Shown: positions 47,220-60,164 of the stretch, one piece after another
Layout of the letters: every line of letters begins with the position of its first letter
Numbering within the stretch: position 1 is the first letter of the stretch
The notes under the pieces: model-generated
Told to the model about the DNA's origin: nothing
Seen by the model: the letters and a program-made list of their open reading frames with translations, nothing else
Database searches by the model: none
Made by a program: the position numbers and the translations under genes
From: Monosporascus cannonballus
Lineage: Eukaryota > Ascomycota > Sordariomycetes > Xylariales
NCBI GenBank assembly: GCA_004154925.1
Contig: QJNS01000752.1
Coordinates: forward strand, 310,001-374,000
Direction: 5' to 3'
DNA length: 64,000 bases

Positions 47220-50200
47220 GATATCGGGTTATATTATTAAAGGTTGTCTTTAGGTTTTTTTTATTATTTTTCGGCCAAACCTGCTTTTTATTTTTAACAA
47301 TTTTAATTTTGAAATTATGCTGTACTTTATATGTTTTTTTAAGGGTCAAAAATGCAAAATAATAAAAAACGTTATTAATAAAAGATAAATAAGGTTATTA
47401 CGCGTTTAATCCGTTTTCGGAAACAAAAAGCTTATTTTCGATCCAATAAATAAAAATAATAAAACGGGAATTGTAATCGTTTAAGGAGTTAGAGAAATAA
47501 AAACGTTAGAAACAGACCATCGCCGAGGCTTTCATAGCCGTATTGATTTCTCCCGTTAATTCCGTAAACTGGTTTGGTATCGGTAATACCGATTGGTCTA
47601 TTGAAAATACCGATTAGAATGTGCTTATTTCTAATACTTCCGTTATTACTAGTGAAAATTGTTTAATAGGCGCTAGGAGCTAATAAAAGTTTTGGCAGAT
47701 TTTTAAGTATTTTCGGAATCCGGGTATTTTTTTTTTACTTGATTAGGTATTAAGTAAATCCGTTTTGTTTTTATATGTCGAAAATCTTTTTTACCTTATA
47801 TATCTATTTATCTTTTACTTTTATATCGTTTTGTACTGTATGTATTTTGATTATATCTATTATTAATTCGAATAAAAAACGTAAAAAATTAAATAGAATT
47901 TAACATTTAGTAAAAGTTCTAATTAATAATTATTTTCTAAGATTTTCTTGGCAATTTTATATGGATCGATATATTTGAAATCGAATTTTTATTACGTTAT
48001 TTTATTTAAATATTTTTAATAATACAAAAATTTATTTTGCCTTTTTCGAAAGTTAATTTTTTTGATTATAATATTTGATTATTTAATTTCGTACTAATTT
48101 TAATTTTATTTTCATTTTTTAATATAATTATTGTAATTATTTTAACGTAAGGATTATTTTAATATTAATTGGATTATTGTCGCACACATTTCTATAAATT
48201 TCTGAAATAAAACCAAAATTTGCGTTTACTAGAATTATTGTGATATTTTCGTAGTAATTAATATTGTAAATTAAATAGGTAATAAATAACTTTTTAACCT
48301 AATTATTTTATTCGTACTTGGTATAATATTATAAGTAAATTTTTAAAATTTGGTTCGTTTATTCTGTTTGTTCGTTTATTTAAGGTTTAAATACGTTAAA
48401 TAATTTAAAGTTTAGGCCGATTTATATTACAAATCTTTATTAAAACTTAAATGCAAATATCGATCCTGTATTCAAAATAATTTTTATTAATAATCGGTAT
48501 ATAGTAAATGTGTATTTAAAGAAAATATATCCTATTTGTTCTACGTCCGTATCTTTATTATATAATAAAAAATAAGAATATTTCGTAAATCGGTCGACGG
48601 TTGCAAAAATATTATCGTAATGTATTTTTATAATTAAAGCTTTTAATATAAAAAGTTTGATAATAAAGTTAAATATAATTAAATATTATAATCGTTTTGT
48701 AATTAATAAGAGTTATAATTCTCCGTATAGCTTATGTTGTCGAATTTTTATTTTGGCGTAAATATCGTATTGCCGTATAAGTTTTTATATCGTTAGTTTT
48801 ATTTTAGAAAAAAAATATGTGCGTTAAAGCCGTTTTAAGGTTTTATAAATCCTTGAATATTCATATAATTAATATTCGTATATATTTTATATTCAACGTT
48901 TCTGTTATTTTTCTAGAACTTATATTTTATCTATTTTTAAGTTTTTTTAGAAAATTATTATTATATTACTGGATCTTTTGGTATATATTAAAAGGTATTG
49001 CTCGAATTATCGTAATTCATCGCAAACGTAAATATCTTTTTATAATAATATTAAAAATTATAAAACAAATTTTAACTAAATTCTTTCAAAATCCGTTCGT
49101 TTATTTAAATCGCTTACTTTATTATCTTTTAATCCTTTTTTATAAATAATAACGAAATCGAAATTTATCAATTTTTTCGCGCAACGAAAATATTATCTTA
49201 TAAGCTGCCTGGTTATAAGAAATAAGGTAAGATTTTGATAATTCGTATAAAGCTTAACTTAATATAAATTTTCTTTTAGGAAATACTTAAACTTTCGAAA
49301 TGCCATAATAACGGCCATAAATTCCTTATCTGGGATTCCATAACTAAATTCAATTTCTTTTAATTTATACGAAAAAAACATAATAAGGTATAATTTACCT
49401 TAATTATTTTATTATCCAATTACTACATTTAGTACGTAATTCGAAATATCGATTTTTAACTTAACGAAATATATTAAATCGTATATAATTAATATTAATT
49501 TGCTAATAATCGCATTTTTGATATCCTAAAATGCTTTTTCTGTATCTGGCATTTATTTGAACTTTTTTTTTCGTATAATTTATTAAGGATATAATTATTT
49601 TGCTAAAATTTCGAATAAATCTTTTATAATAATTGGCAAATCCAAAAAATGCCTGTACTTTATTAACCATCGTTAACGTTTGTTATATTATAATTATAAC
49701 GGTTTTTTGAAATTTATCTTCATATATCCTAAGATAATAATATATTTCAAATATTTTATTTTCTATATATAAAACCGACTTTTTTTACAATAATAAATAA
49801 CTTTATATCTTACAAAATTTAAAAAAGCTTGTAAACCTATCTAATATATACTTTTTCCGTTTTTAAAAACATAAAAATATTATTAAAATAATAAACGACG
49901 AAAATATCGAGATATTTTCGTAATACATAATTTACTATCCGTTAAAAAATTACTAATACGTTCGTAAATCCTATTAGCGTAACCAAGTATTCAAATAATC
50001 CGTATTTTTTCTTAAAGGTTATTTTTTATTCGTATCTTTTTTTAATCCTAATAAAATTATATTTATTTTTAAAATCGAATATTATAAATTATTAAGTTTC
50101 GTAAAATCGGTCTTTTATTTCTATAATCAAAGGTAATAATATTCGATTTTTAATAATAATATTATTTAGTTATCGATAATTAATTATAAATTGCAATTAT

Positions 50201-53103
50201 CTATCTTTTTAGCACGAAAAGAATTCAGTACCCTGCCGGTAATTTCGAAAATGAAATCTATTTTCTTATAATTAATTTTCCAGATCTTCTTTAAAAATGC
50301 GTAATTCGTTTCCGTTAAAGTTATAAATAAGATGAAACTTTGTCGAAAATCTTTTCTTAAAAATTATCTTATAATTTTATTCGTTATATTCTGGTAATTT
50401 TATAGTAAGCTTTTTTTGAAAAGTTATTTATATTTATAATATTATAATAATATATTAATTAAATCTGTTAATTTTTAAGGCTATTGTTCTAAATCGTTAT
50501 TTCATTACTTTAATTTCGTTTTAACGATAATAACGATACGTCGTATTTTTCTTTAATACCTATTTTTTCCTTATATTTTATCCCTTTAAGTAATAAGGTT
50601 TTTGTCGTATTCTTATACCCGCATTTGTCGCCATTTTCGATCAAATATTATGATCTTAATTTTTTTTATTTCCTAATAAGGTATAAAACAAACTTTACCT
50701 AGCCAGTTCCATTATTAATTAAGATTCCGTCCTGGCGTATCTATAGTAATCGTAAAATTATATTATAATTTCTAAATAAAACGATATTAAAATTAACCAT
50801 TTAATATCGTCCTTAAATAAAAATCTGGAAATAATTTATTTTGCGTATAATTTTGTCGTTATCGTTAGTCAATTCCTAACTTTCGGCATTTATTATTATA
50901 TAAGATTTTATCTGATGTTGTTATAGCAATCTAAACTTATTAACCATATCTGGCACAATGTAATTTTCGCCCAAAGCTCCTTAGTTTATTATTACGATAT
51001 ACTAGTACGTTCCGATTTGTATATCCAAAGTAATAAGATTATTAACGGCTTTTATCGTTACGTTTAAAGCCTTTTTTTAAAAGTTTTGTTTAATTCCTGT
51101 AAGTTTCGTTATTTTGCAGCTTTTTTACAAATAATGTTTTTCTTTTAATTCCTTTTCTAATTTGTCAAACTTTATTTATATTTCGATATTTAATACGTTA
51201 AGTTATTACAATTATTATTATTATCGGCATACTATTTGTTTCGAATTATATTAATTATTTTCAGTTTTATTATATTTTATTTTCCTATTAAGTAAATTAT
51301 TTTCTCATATTTGCAATTATATCTTAGTATATATCTTATTAAATATTCTTTCAATTTTTTTAATAAATCAATGTATTTTTTAATAACCTTTTTTATAAGA
51401 GTTTGTAATAAATCTTTCGTAATATTTCTTTATTATATACTGGATTAATTTCTTTTCCGTTTAGTAATTATACTATTAATAATAACAAAAAGGGTTTTTT
51501 TGCGAATATTATTTTTTTTCGGGCTAGCTTTTTATTTCGGCTAATTGTTAAACGTTTTTGGGGGTTATGGATCCAAAATATTAATATTATTATTCATCGT
51601 TTTTGTTATTTCCGGTACGGTTTAAAAAAATCGAATCCTTTATAATATATACAAATAATTCGTTCGTAAATATATTATTTCCATTTTTCGTAATCGGGAT
51701 ATTCTCGTCGTCGACAATATATGGTATATATTTTGCTATGTCCATTAAGGGTTTCAGGATAGAATTGTTTTATTTAATCCCGGTATTCGCGTAATTATCA
51801 TTACAATACATCTTATTATATTTGTAATACTTATTAAGTTAGCTTTTTAACTTTTCGCATTTTTCGTCGGATTTCTTATGGTAATGGCCCTTATTAAACT
51901 TTTCGCCATAAGGGTTTAATATATACCTAGGCCTAATTATATTAAGAGATTTATTTCCGTTTTTCTAATTTTTTCTAAATTATTCTTTAGGTATTAATTT
52001 TTAATTATCTTGACCAGGTTTTTTGGATGCCTTATATTATGTTATTTTGTGTTTTATTCTGTTATAATTAAAACATTTGGTTTGGCTTTAATCCTTTTTA
52101 TAAATAATTCTTAATTTTATAAGCCCTGGTTCCGTATCGTAAAAAGTGTTATTGCGTCGAAAAACGCCGGCATTTATAGTATATCAGGGTTTGTTATTAT
52201 TTTTTTTCTTTTAGTACCTTTAATATGCCAAACGTTTTATTAATTATCGATGTTAATTATTATAACGATATAATCTAATATGTAATTAGGCCGATTAAGC
52301 TTAAAACTCTTTTTATATTTTTTTAGGCCGTTAAAAAACTTAATTATTAATATTTCTTGTCCTTGGTTTAATTTAAAGGTTAATTAAATTAACGTACTGC
52401 CGTAATTAGATATTAATCTTTTTTGTTATAATTATTAACTATATATTTCGGCTTATAAGTTTTTATTTATTATTTTAAAAACTTTTATTAATATTTAAAT
52501 TATTTATAATAATTATGAATTTGTATTATTTTTAAGTTTTAATATTCGATTAATAAGGTAACGTATTTGTTATAATAAATTTAAATTAAATATTCGTACT
52601 TTCGATAAATTATTTCATTAAGGATTTTATTTATATAATAAACGGAATTAATCGATTAAAAAATACCCGAAATATATTTAGTATTAAATTAAAAATAATT
52701 ATAATTTAATTAAAGTTTTAACAAAAAGTTTTGATTTAAAAAATTTAAAAACTCTTTTAATTTTTTGGTAAAATTTAATTAAATAACTTAATTTATTTAC
52801 AAAGCTTCTTTAATTTCGGAAGATGTCCTTTTTTTCTTAAACTTTCATAGGCGGCTTAAAAGGACGTCGTAAAATTATTATTATTTTTCTTAAGCTAAGT
52901 AATACGTTCGTTTATAATATTTAAACGTTAAAAATTTTCTTTACGAGAAAAATAAGGCTTTTCTTTTTCCGTTTCGGATTCTGTTTTAATATCCAAGTTA
53001 TTAAGAACTTAGTAAATGGGCTATTCGAGCTGCTTATTAGTAAACATAATATCGGCGATATGGCTCAAAATTTAACGGTATTGTTAAATAAGAATTTATA
53101 TCG

Positions 53104-53471
53104 TATAATGGCTAAAGGTTTAACTAATTATTAAACCTTAGTTATACGAATTTATATTAATAGGAATATTATAAAACTTTATAATAATAAAATAAATATA
53201 ATTATATTTTTTAGTATTAAAAGTATAAAAATTATATTATAACGGACTAATACTAATAAGTATGCCAAATTGACATTATCTAAATTATGGAAATAACGAA
53301 CGTATGATACTTAGTTCTGGTTACCAGTTGCCGTTCAATTATTATAATTTCGCAAAATCCCAATAATCCTAATTTTCGTAAATTTTGCAAGATCCCAATA
53401 ATCCTGACTTTCGTCACCTGATCCTTTTCCTGGTGCTCCATTTGTTTTAACTGTTTCCGGCTGTGCCAAGA
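53104..53471 (-). repeat. 5' LTR of element E (antisense), partly divergent
   Basis: The left half (53,104 to about 53,290) matches the other LTR of E. The right half (U3) does not, and it contains a tandem repeat of about 34 bp around GCAAGATCCCAATAATCCTG (near 53,345 and 53,390). The total length fits an LTR of this family, so I keep it as one LTR with a replaced or faster-changing U3. Confidence 0.6.
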
Positions 53472-53827
53472 TGTCATGGCCCAACGAGCCATGGTCTCCA
53501 GAAACGGTCTGTCATGATCCAACCACAAGTGCGCGGTGGGGCGGGTTACGTAATGGATCACCAATTTACTGGTGGTAAGCCAGTGAGCCGGATTACCAAT
53601 TTACTGGTGATAATCCAGTTAATAGGAAAAGGTTATTTATACTTATTAATTCCGTAATTTAAATAATTTCAGCTTATAATATTTATTAATATTAATTATT
53701 TGCGATAATAAGGTATTAAAAAATATAATATATTATTATATTTATTGCTTAAATTCCCATAATATTTCCTTAATCTAAACCCGTTGACCTAAGGTTTAAT
53801 AATTGGTTATACCGCTTAGTTATTATA
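53472..53827 (+). repeat. 5' LTR of element C
   Basis: 356 bp. Contains two copies of a unit of about 35 bp (TTACTGGTGGTAAGCCAGTG type) where the 3' LTR has three. Confidence 0.88.
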
Positions 53828-56800
53828 CGTTATAAGCTTTTATTCAATAGTACCGTTAGATTTTAAATAATATTCCATATTGTTAAAATGTTAACCAGTA
53901 TTTAGGAAACCCTTATGTAACAGCTTTAAGCTCGAATTCGGGAATTGAAAAAAGAAATCCGATAAATTGGGGCTATACTACTTACTTAAGCCTTTTTTGC
54001 CCGTATAAAACCTAGGAAGCCAAAGCCTTATAATAAAAACGGCAACCTTTAAACCTTTTTGATTTAGGTACGAATTTACTTTCGTTTTTTAAATTTTAAC
54101 GATCCGGCGGATTAAGTTTTAATAATAAAAGTATGTCTAACGGAAAATACGGCTAATTGGTTTAAGCTTATTATAAAAAGTTTCTTAAAAATAAGAAAAT
54201 TAAATAAAAAGAATTTCATTAATAAGATTTTTTTATTTTATATTAATGTCGAAAATAAAATATGCGATAATTTTTGATAAATTGGAAAAAAAATAATTTA
54301 CGGCCTAATAATTTTTACAATTCCGATAAAAAAGATCCATATTTAAATACGCCGTAATCTTTAAAAACTTTACAGCTAAGGCCGGATAAGGAAATAATAA
54401 AGCCGATATTTTTATCGATATATTTTATAAAAATTAAAAAAATAATATAAAAAAATAAAATGATTTAAATTAAATAATTAATTATTTTAAACTAATATAT
54501 TACAAAAATAATTAAAATTAATAATAAATAATTTGAAAAACTGTAAAAGAAAAAGGGATAATATATCTTACGTTTAGGATATAATAAATTTAATTAGGAG
54601 ATAAAACGAAACGTACCTGTTATTTTTTATAAAGCGGCCATAGGATTTATAAAATTCGGCGTTATATATAAATATGATTAAAGCCAGATTAAATGCTTTA
54701 ATTACGACAAAATAAGATATAAAGCCTATAAATATAAAAAACGCAAAAAGCTACGGCAAGATAATTAAATACCCGTACCGTAGGAATAATCCAGAAATAA
54801 TTAAGGAAACGATAGTAAAGTTATTAATATATTTTAAATTAAATACGTATTAAACCTATAGCAAAAAAGTCCGATAAGGATTATTACGACAAAAAATTCG
54901 AAGGAAAATGCGAAAAATTAAAAAGTTAACTTAATAAATATAGCGAATATAATAAGAAGCATTAAAAAGATAATTACGCGAATATTAGAATTGGACGGAA
55001 AAAACTTATACCGGAATCTTTAATTAATATGGCAAGATATACGCTATATATTATTAATAATAAAAATATTCCGATTACGGAAAATGGAAATAACATATTT
55101 ACGAATAAATTATCCGTATATATTATAAGGGATTCGATTTTTTAATCCGTATAGGAAATAATAAAATAATAACTGATAATATCGACAGTTTTAAACCATG
55201 ATCTTAAAAGAAATTTAGCAGTTGGCTGAAACAAAAAACTGGCCCGAAAAAGGGGAATATTTATAAGAAAACCTTTTTTATTATTATAAATAATATAACT
55301 ATTAAACGGAAAAAGAATGAATTTAATATATGGTAAAAAAATATTATTAAAAAGTTATTACGGATTTTTATTTTTAGTTAATATTTATTATAGATCCCTA
55401 AAAAATGGTTATTAAAAAGAAAATACGTAAATTTATAAAAACTCTTCAAAATAATAATTAAAATAACATAAAATGGGATATAATTATGAATATAAAAAAA
55501 ATAATATATTCGATAAGGAAAAGAATTATGAAAAAATTAAAAATAATAAATATAATTTGAAGGAATAGTACGCCGGTAATAACGATAAATATAGCAGCTT
55601 AACGCGTTAAATAAAGAAATATAAGTAAGGTTTAATAAATTTGAACAGAAATTAAAGAAATGACTTATAAAAACGTTGTAAGATAGCAAAATTTAAAGGA
55701 ATTAAAGGGAATTTTTAAAAAAATTTTAAACGTAACGATAAAAAACGTTAATAACCTTATTATTTTAGACATACAAATCGAAACGTATTAGTATACCGTA
55801 ATAATGGATTACGAAATTTTGGGCGGAAATTATATTGCATTAAATATGGTTAATAAGCTTAAATTATTATGGAGATAAAAGTTAAAACCTTTTATAACAA
55901 TAAATATTAAAAATTAGGAATTAGCTTACGATAACGGAAAAATTATATACGAAATTAATTATTTCAAAATTTTTATTAAAAAGTAATATTAAATAATTAA
56001 TTTCGATATCGTTTTATTCGGGAATTACGATATAATCTTAGAATTATTATAGATATGCTAGTACGGAATTTTGATTAACGGCGGAATTGGCCAGGTAAAG
56101 TTTACCTTATTCCTTATTAATAAACGAAAGAAAAAGAAATTAAGGTTTTAATATTCGATAGATAATAACGACGAATACAGGTATAAGGATACGATAAAAA
56201 CTTTATTACCCAAAGGAATAAAATATAAGAAAAAATAGGTATTAGAGAAAAATACGACGTATGGTTATTATTATTAAACTGAAATTAAGATAATTAAATA
56301 ATAATTTAAAATAATATAAATAACAGCTTTAGAAATTAGAAAATCTAATTGAGATATTATTATAATATTATAAATATAAGTAACTTTTTAAAAAAAGCTT
56401 AATATAAAATTATTAAAATATAATAAATAGAATTATAAAATAGTTTTTAAAAAGGAATTTCGATAAAGTTTTATTTTATTTATAACCTTAATAAAGATAA
56501 ATTACGTGTTTTTAAAAATATCTAGAAAATCGGTTACAAAAAGGATAAATTCGATTTTTAAAGTTATTAACAAAATATTTGATATTTTTCGTACTTAAAA
56601 AATGGAAAATTCCGATTTATAGTTAATTATTAATAATTAAACGATATTATTATTAATGATTAAATATTATTATTTTTGATTATAAAAATAAAAGATTGAT
56701 TTTACAGAATGAAATAATGTATAATGTTCGATTTTAAGAATAAATATAACTTTATTAGGATTAAAAAAGATATAAATAGAAAATGATTTTTAATACGAAA

Positions 56801-59772
56801 TACGGACTGTTTGAATATTTGGTGATATTAATGGGATTTAGGAACGTATTAGTAACATTTTAACGAATAATTAATTATGTATTACGAAAATATTTCGATA
56901 TTTTCGTTATTTGTTATTTTGATAATATTTTTATTTTTTAAAAAATAAAACAAAAAACGCAAAATACGTTTATAAAGTTTTTCAAATTTTATAAAACGTA
57001 AGGTTATTTATTAACATAAAGAAAATCAGTGTTATATATAAAAAATAGAATATTTAAAACATATTATTACCCTAGAATATATTGGAGTAAACGTTAAGAA
57101 AATCGTTATAATTATAAAATAACAAATATTAACGATAGTTAAGGAAATATAAGTATTTTTTGAATTCGCCAATTATTATAAGAAGTCTATTCGAAATTTT
57201 AACAGGATAATTATATTTTTAATAAATTTTAGAAAAAAAGTTTTAAATAAATGGTAAATATAGAAAAAATATTTTAGAATATTAAGAATATAATTATTAA
57301 TGAATTAATATTAATTATATACGATTTAAACCGCCCCGTTAAGTTAAAAACCAATGTTTTAGATTCCGCATTAAATATAATAATTAAATAACGAAATAAT
57401 TAAGGTAAATTATACCTTATTATATTTTTTTCGTATAAGTTAAAAAGAACCGAACTTAATTAGGGTATTTTAAATAAGAAATTTATAGTTATTATTATAG
57501 CATTTCGGGACTTTAAGTATTTCTTAAAAGGGAATTTGTATTAGGTTAATATTTATACGAATTATCAGAATTTTACCTAATTTATTATAATAAGAAAACT
57601 TATAAGACGATAATTTCGTTACGTAAAAAAATTGGCGAATTTCGATTTCGTTATTATTTATAAAAAAGGTTTAAAGAATGACAAAGCAAATATTTTAAGT
57701 ATGCGACCAGATTTCGAAAGAAAATTAGTTAAAGTTAGTTATATAATTTTCGATATTATTATAAAAAGATATTTACGTTTATAATAAATTATGACAATTC
57801 GGATAATATCTTTAGATATGTATTAAAGGATTAAATAATATAATACCTGTTTCTCAGCAAACTAAAAAACGGATAAAATATAAATTCTAAAGAAATACTA
57901 AAAGGATTTAATATAAAAGAATATAAATATTAGTTACATTAATACCCAGGGATCTATAAAACCTTAAAACGACTTTAAGGCATATATTCCTTTTTTAAAA
58001 TGAAATTAACGATATAAAAAATTATACGGCAATACGATATTAACGTTTAAGCGAAAATTCGATAATATAAGTTATACGGAAAATTACAGCTATTATTAGT
58101 TGCAGAATAATTATGGTATTTAATTATATTCGATTTTATTATTAAGCTTTTTATGTTAAAAGATTTAGTTACGGAAATATATTACAATAGTATATTTATA
58201 ATTGTTAACCGATTTACGAAATTCTGTTATTTCTTATAATATTACGAGGATATAAATATCGAATAATTGACATATATTTTTTTAAAATATATTTTCAATA
58301 TATATAACTTATTAATAAGAATCACATTAAATAAAGGATTAATGTTTGTATTAAGGTTTTGGCAAGGCCTAATAGTATACATTGGCTTAAATTACAAATT
58401 ATTTAATATATTTAAAACTTAGATAAATAGATAAATAAAATAGATAAATTAAACTTTGGAAATCTTTTTACGATATTATATTAACTATAAATACAATAAC
58501 TGGATTAAGAAATTACTAATCGTATAATTAGCTTATAATATTAATTATTACGAAAGCATTAAGATAATATTTGCGATCGTAAACTTTGGTTTTATTTTAA
58601 AAGTTTATAAAAAAGTATGTAATTACGGTTAAATTAATGTTAAAATAATTTTTACGTTAAAATAATTACGATAATTATAATTAAAAATGAAAATAAATTT
58701 GAAATTCGTACGAAATTAAGTAAGTAAATATTATAATTAGAAAAAGTTAAACGGATTAATTTTCGAAAAAGGGGAGATGGTTTTTTTCGTTATAAAAAAT
58801 ATTTAAACGAAACGCTCTAATAAAAAATTCGATTTTAAGTATATCGGTCCATACAAAATCGCCAAAAAAGTCTCCGAAAATAATTATTAATTAGATTTTT
58901 TATACAAATTAAATTCTATTTAATTTTTTACGTTTCTTTATTCGAATTAGCAGCGGATATAATTAAAGTATATACGGCATAAAACAATATAAAAGTAAAA
59001 GATAAATAAGTATATAAAGTAAAGAAATTTTTCAATATGCCTAAATAAAATGGATTTACTTAATATTTCATTAAATAAAAAAAGTACCCAGATTCCGAAA
59101 ATATATGAGAACTTATTAAAAACCTTATTGGCGTTTAACGTCTATTAAAAGATTTTTATTAATAACGGCGGAATTATCCGAAATAATGGCATTTTAATCT
59201 ATAAGATTTAAGGAGGAAAATTCTTAATTTACCGCATTTTAATTAATAACGTTTATTTTATATAAGGCCTGTATTTCGACCATAAATTCTGATTCCAATT
59301 GCGTAAAGTCGTTGGAATTAATTAAGGAATAAAGGGTACGATTAATAAATTTTGTACCTTAGGATTAATAGTATTAACGCTGACGACGTATACGAAAAAG
59401 ACGCCTAAAAGCTTCGGATAAAGATTTTTCGGCCGTTAGTTTTTTTTTTTTAACTTTTTCGATTTTGCGATATGGCGATTAATTATGGAAATAAGGATTT
59501 TTGTTCTGTCGTACGAACGTTCCCGATGGACGTATATTTTATAATGAGAAACCACGTTTATTATTTTGTAATTAAGTTGCCTAACAGAATAAAAAAAAAT
59601 AGGGTATCGCGTTACACCTTTCGAATTTAATTAAATTAATTAGGGTAAATCGTTATTTGGATTTATAAGAATAACGTTTAGATATACCGGAAGACATATT
59701 GAATGAATATAAAAAGTTTACCGAAAAGAAAAAGTAAATCTTAAGGGCAAGATTTGTAAAGGGGGAAGATCG

Positions 59773-60164
59773 TGTTATAGCTTAACGAGCTACGGTTTCC
59801 AGAAACGATTTATTATAATTTAATTATAAGTATGCGGTAAGGCGGGTTACGTAATGGATTACTAACTTACTGGTAGTAAGCCAGTGAGCTGGATTATTAA
59901 CTTACTGATAATAAGCTAATAAGAGAGATTATTAATTTATTAGTATTAATCTAGTTAATAGGAAAACGATATATATGTTTATTAATTCCATAACTTAGAT
60001 AATTTTAGTTTATAATATTTATTAATATTAATTATTTGCGATAATAAGGTATTAAGAGATGTGATACTTTACTATATTTATTGTTCAGATTCCTACGATA
60101 TTTCTGCCAATAAAAGCCCGTCGACTTAAGATTTAATAGTTGGTTAAACTGCCTAGCCGTTACA
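59773..60164 (+). repeat. 3' LTR of element C
   Basis: 392 bp, begins TGTTATAGCTTAACGAGC, ends TAGCCGTTACA. One extra tandem unit accounts for its 36 bp of extra length. Confidence 0.88.

Larger units (their letters stand above)
40019..53471 (-). mobile_element. Ty3/gypsy chromovirus copy E, antisense, split by copy B
   Basis: Two pieces, 40019-40481 and 47225-53471, join across the GATAT target site of copy B to give one minus-strand element of about 6.7 kb, the same length as A, B and C without inserts. Read on the minus strand: 5' LTR at the right end, reverse transcriptase near 49.9-50.2 kb, RNase H near 49.4-49.5 kb, integrase (TDRF near 48,590), chromodomain near 47.7-47.8 kb, 3' LTR at 40019-40411. 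The reverse transcriptase active site reads FNNI (Asn codons 49879-49884) instead of FDDI, explained by C-to-T and G-to-A changes. It is dead. Plus-strand frames here (48,817-49,149; 51,603-51,794) are shadows. Confidence 0.85.
53472..60164 (+). mobile_element. Ty3/gypsy chromovirus copy C, LTR subtype 2
   Basis: 6,693-bp element with LTRs at both ends that share a different U3 from A and B (TGTCATGGCCCAACGAGCC against TGTTATAGCTTAACGAGCT). Reverse transcriptase reads FDNI (codons 56921-56926). RNase H is near 57,310-57,440, integrase near 58,205, chromodomain near 59,015-59,150. Its 3' non-coding part differs from A and B after the chromodomain. Many stops; inactive. The 5-bp flanks (CAAGA and AATTA) do not match, so one junction has been rearranged. 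Confidence 0.88.

Noticed and set aside
48817..49149. 110-codon plus-strand frame in the AT-rich block
   Set aside because: Antisense shadow of the integrase/RNase H part of element E; Phe/Leu/Ile-rich because of AT content.
53280..53564. 94-codon minus-strand frame
   Set aside because: It spans the junction of the LTRs of elements E and C, so it is not a gene.
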